This document shows, piece after piece, positions 6,757-7,406 of a DNA stretch of 7,406 nt (position 1 is the stretch's first letter; the number at the start of each line of letters is the position of its first letter). The DNA is taken from NCBI GenBank assembly GCA_009782975.1, contig WRIA01000021.1:1-7406 (forward strand). Direction: 5' to 3'. A program made the translations under genes and the position numbers. Source of the DNA: Clostridiales bacterium (GTDB lineage: Bacteria > Bacillota_B > Dehalobacteriia > UBA4068). Under the pieces are notes generated by a model. The model saw only the letters and a program-made list of their open reading frames with translations. It ran no database searches and was not told the origin of the DNA.

Positions 6757-6847
6757 TTCGCAAATATTATTTCCGGTGCGAATTATGCGTTATATGTTGA
6801 ATAAAATCAATGTAGGGCCATAATATAATATCGGAGGAATACAGATT

Positions 6848-7406
6848 ATGGAAAAAAAATTTGTGTATATGTTCGCGGAAGGCGACGCTTCCATGAAAAA
6901 TTTGCTGGGCGGCAAAGGGGCCAACCTGGCGGAGATGACCAATCTGGGCCTGCCCGTGCCGCAGGGCTTTATCATCACCACGGAGGCCTGCACCGATTAT
7001 TACGAGCAGGGCCAGTTTGTGGCCGAGTATATAGTTGACGAGGTAAAGGAAGCCATGATGAAGCTGGAAAAGCTTTCCGGAAAAAAGTTCGGAGACCCGG
7101 CCAATCCTCTGCTGGTTTCCGTACGTTCCGGGGCCCGCGCCTCCATGCCCGGTATGATGGACACCATATTGAACCTGGGCCTTAACGACGAAACGGTGCC
7201 GGGTTTGGCCGAGTTGACCCAAAACCCCCGCTTTGCCCACGATTCCTACCGCCGCTTCATACAGATGTTTTCCGATGTGGTGATGGAAATACCGAAAAGC
7301 GAGTTCGACCGTGTGCTGGAGCGGGTAAAAGAGAAAAAGGGTGTGCAGTTTGACAACGAACTGACCACCGAGGATCTGCAGGAGATAATCTCCTCCTATC
7401 AGGCTA
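6848..7406 (+). CDS. ppdK: Pyruvate, phosphate dikinase, N-terminal part (runs off window)
   Basis: PPDK converts pyruvate, ATP and phosphate to phosphoenolpyruvate, AMP and pyrophosphate, and works in both directions in anaerobes. The 186 visible residues cover part of the N-terminal ATP-grasp nucleotide-binding domain, roughly the first fifth of a protein that usually has about 875 residues. Diagnostic blocks are [20 protein letters not shown] (18-37), [11 protein letters not shown] (38-48) and [20 protein letters not shown] (88-107). Lys23 and Arg93 correspond to the ATP-binding Lys22 and Arg92 of the Clostridium symbiosum enzyme. The ATG at 6848 follows GGAGG (6833-6837) with 10-nt spacing. 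The phosphohistidine and PEP-binding domains lie beyond the window. The gene seems to have its own promoter and a complex leader. No frameshift or stop is seen to the end of the window. Confidence 0.97.
   Translation, partial: MEKKFVYMFAEGDASMKNLLGGKGANLAEMTNLGLPVPQGFIITTEACTDYYEQGQFVAEYIVDEVKEAMMKLEKLSGKKFGDPANPLLVSVRSGARASMPGMMDTILNLGLNDETVPGLAELTQNPRFAHDSYRRFIQMFSDVVMEIPKSEFDRVLERVKEKKGVQFDNELTTEDLQEIISSYQA

Larger units (their letters stand above)
6675..6797. repeat. Imperfect inverted repeat bracketing the ppdK regulatory region
   Basis: Positions 6675-6691 pair with 6781-6797 over 17 bp, including two G-U pairs. The inner 10 bp (6682-6691 with 6781-6790) are perfect. Between the arms lie the ppdK -10 box and the tandem palindrome at 6717-6756. 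A competing small stem, TTCGCA (6757-6762) with TGCGAA (6777-6782), shares two bases with the right arm. I see no target-site duplication and no transposase. The element could be paired operator sites for looping, a cruciform, or a small mobile-like remnant. It cannot act as one RNA fold if transcription starts near 6714, because the left arm would not be transcribed. Confidence 0.6.

Noticed and set aside
6797..6829. TTGAAT ... TATAAT as a second ppdK promoter.
   Set aside because: The boxes are 21 nt apart and the start point would fall on the ribosome binding site. The promoter at 6679-6707 fits better.
6767..7240. Antisense open frame of 157 codons opposite ppdK, and similar long antisense frames at 1518-2015, 3592-4209 and 4437-5015.
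   Set aside because: They are mirror frames of clearly conserved + strand genes, have no recognisable domains, and cross the intergenic repeats or gene ends without regard to boundaries.

Overview
The window is a stretch of core chromosome from a bacterium that looks like a member of the Bacillota (Firmicutes), probably of clostridial type. The basis is the gene order ybeY – era – recO – glyQ – glyS – ppdK, the two-subunit (alpha2beta2) glycyl-tRNA synthetase, a YerB-like DUF3048 protein, and pyruvate phosphate dikinase, which is common in anaerobes. Genes are moderately GC-rich and the intergenic gaps are AT-rich. ATA is the commonest isoleucine codon in the genes I counted. I cannot name a genus. 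All real genes are on the + strand. I see no insertion sequence, CRISPR array, tRNA, rRNA or phage gene.

Layout. Positions 1-1653: the end of an upstream gene, then ybeY (16S rRNA maturation and ribosome quality control), then a membrane-anchored DUF3048 protein. Positions 1654-1764: an AT-rich gap with a pair of tandem near-palindromes (1688-1732). Positions 1765-3446: era and recO, overlapping by 4 nt (ATGA). Positions 3447-3615: a gap with a good sigma-A-type promoter (3480-3508) and a roughly 100-nt leader that shows no T-box. Positions 3616-6647: glyQ and glyS, again overlapping by ATGA. Positions 6648-6847: a repeat-dense AT-rich regulatory region with a consensus -10 box. Position 6848 to the window end: the first 186 codons of ppdK, cut by the window edge.

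How the genes fit together. YbeY and Era both act on the 3' end of 16S rRNA and on 30S subunit maturation. RecO is a DNA repair protein that commonly travels with era. GlyQ and GlyS are the two subunits of one enzyme. PpdK interconverts pyruvate and phosphoenolpyruvate and appears to have its own promoter.

The coding content is ordinary housekeeping. I do not see a new multi-gene system. What deserves a second look is in the gaps: tandem operator-like palindromes before era and before ppdK, three copies of a 10-mer around the ppdK promoter, the missing T-box before glyQS, and a possible 24-codon leader ORF ending in an ATGA overlap with glyQ.
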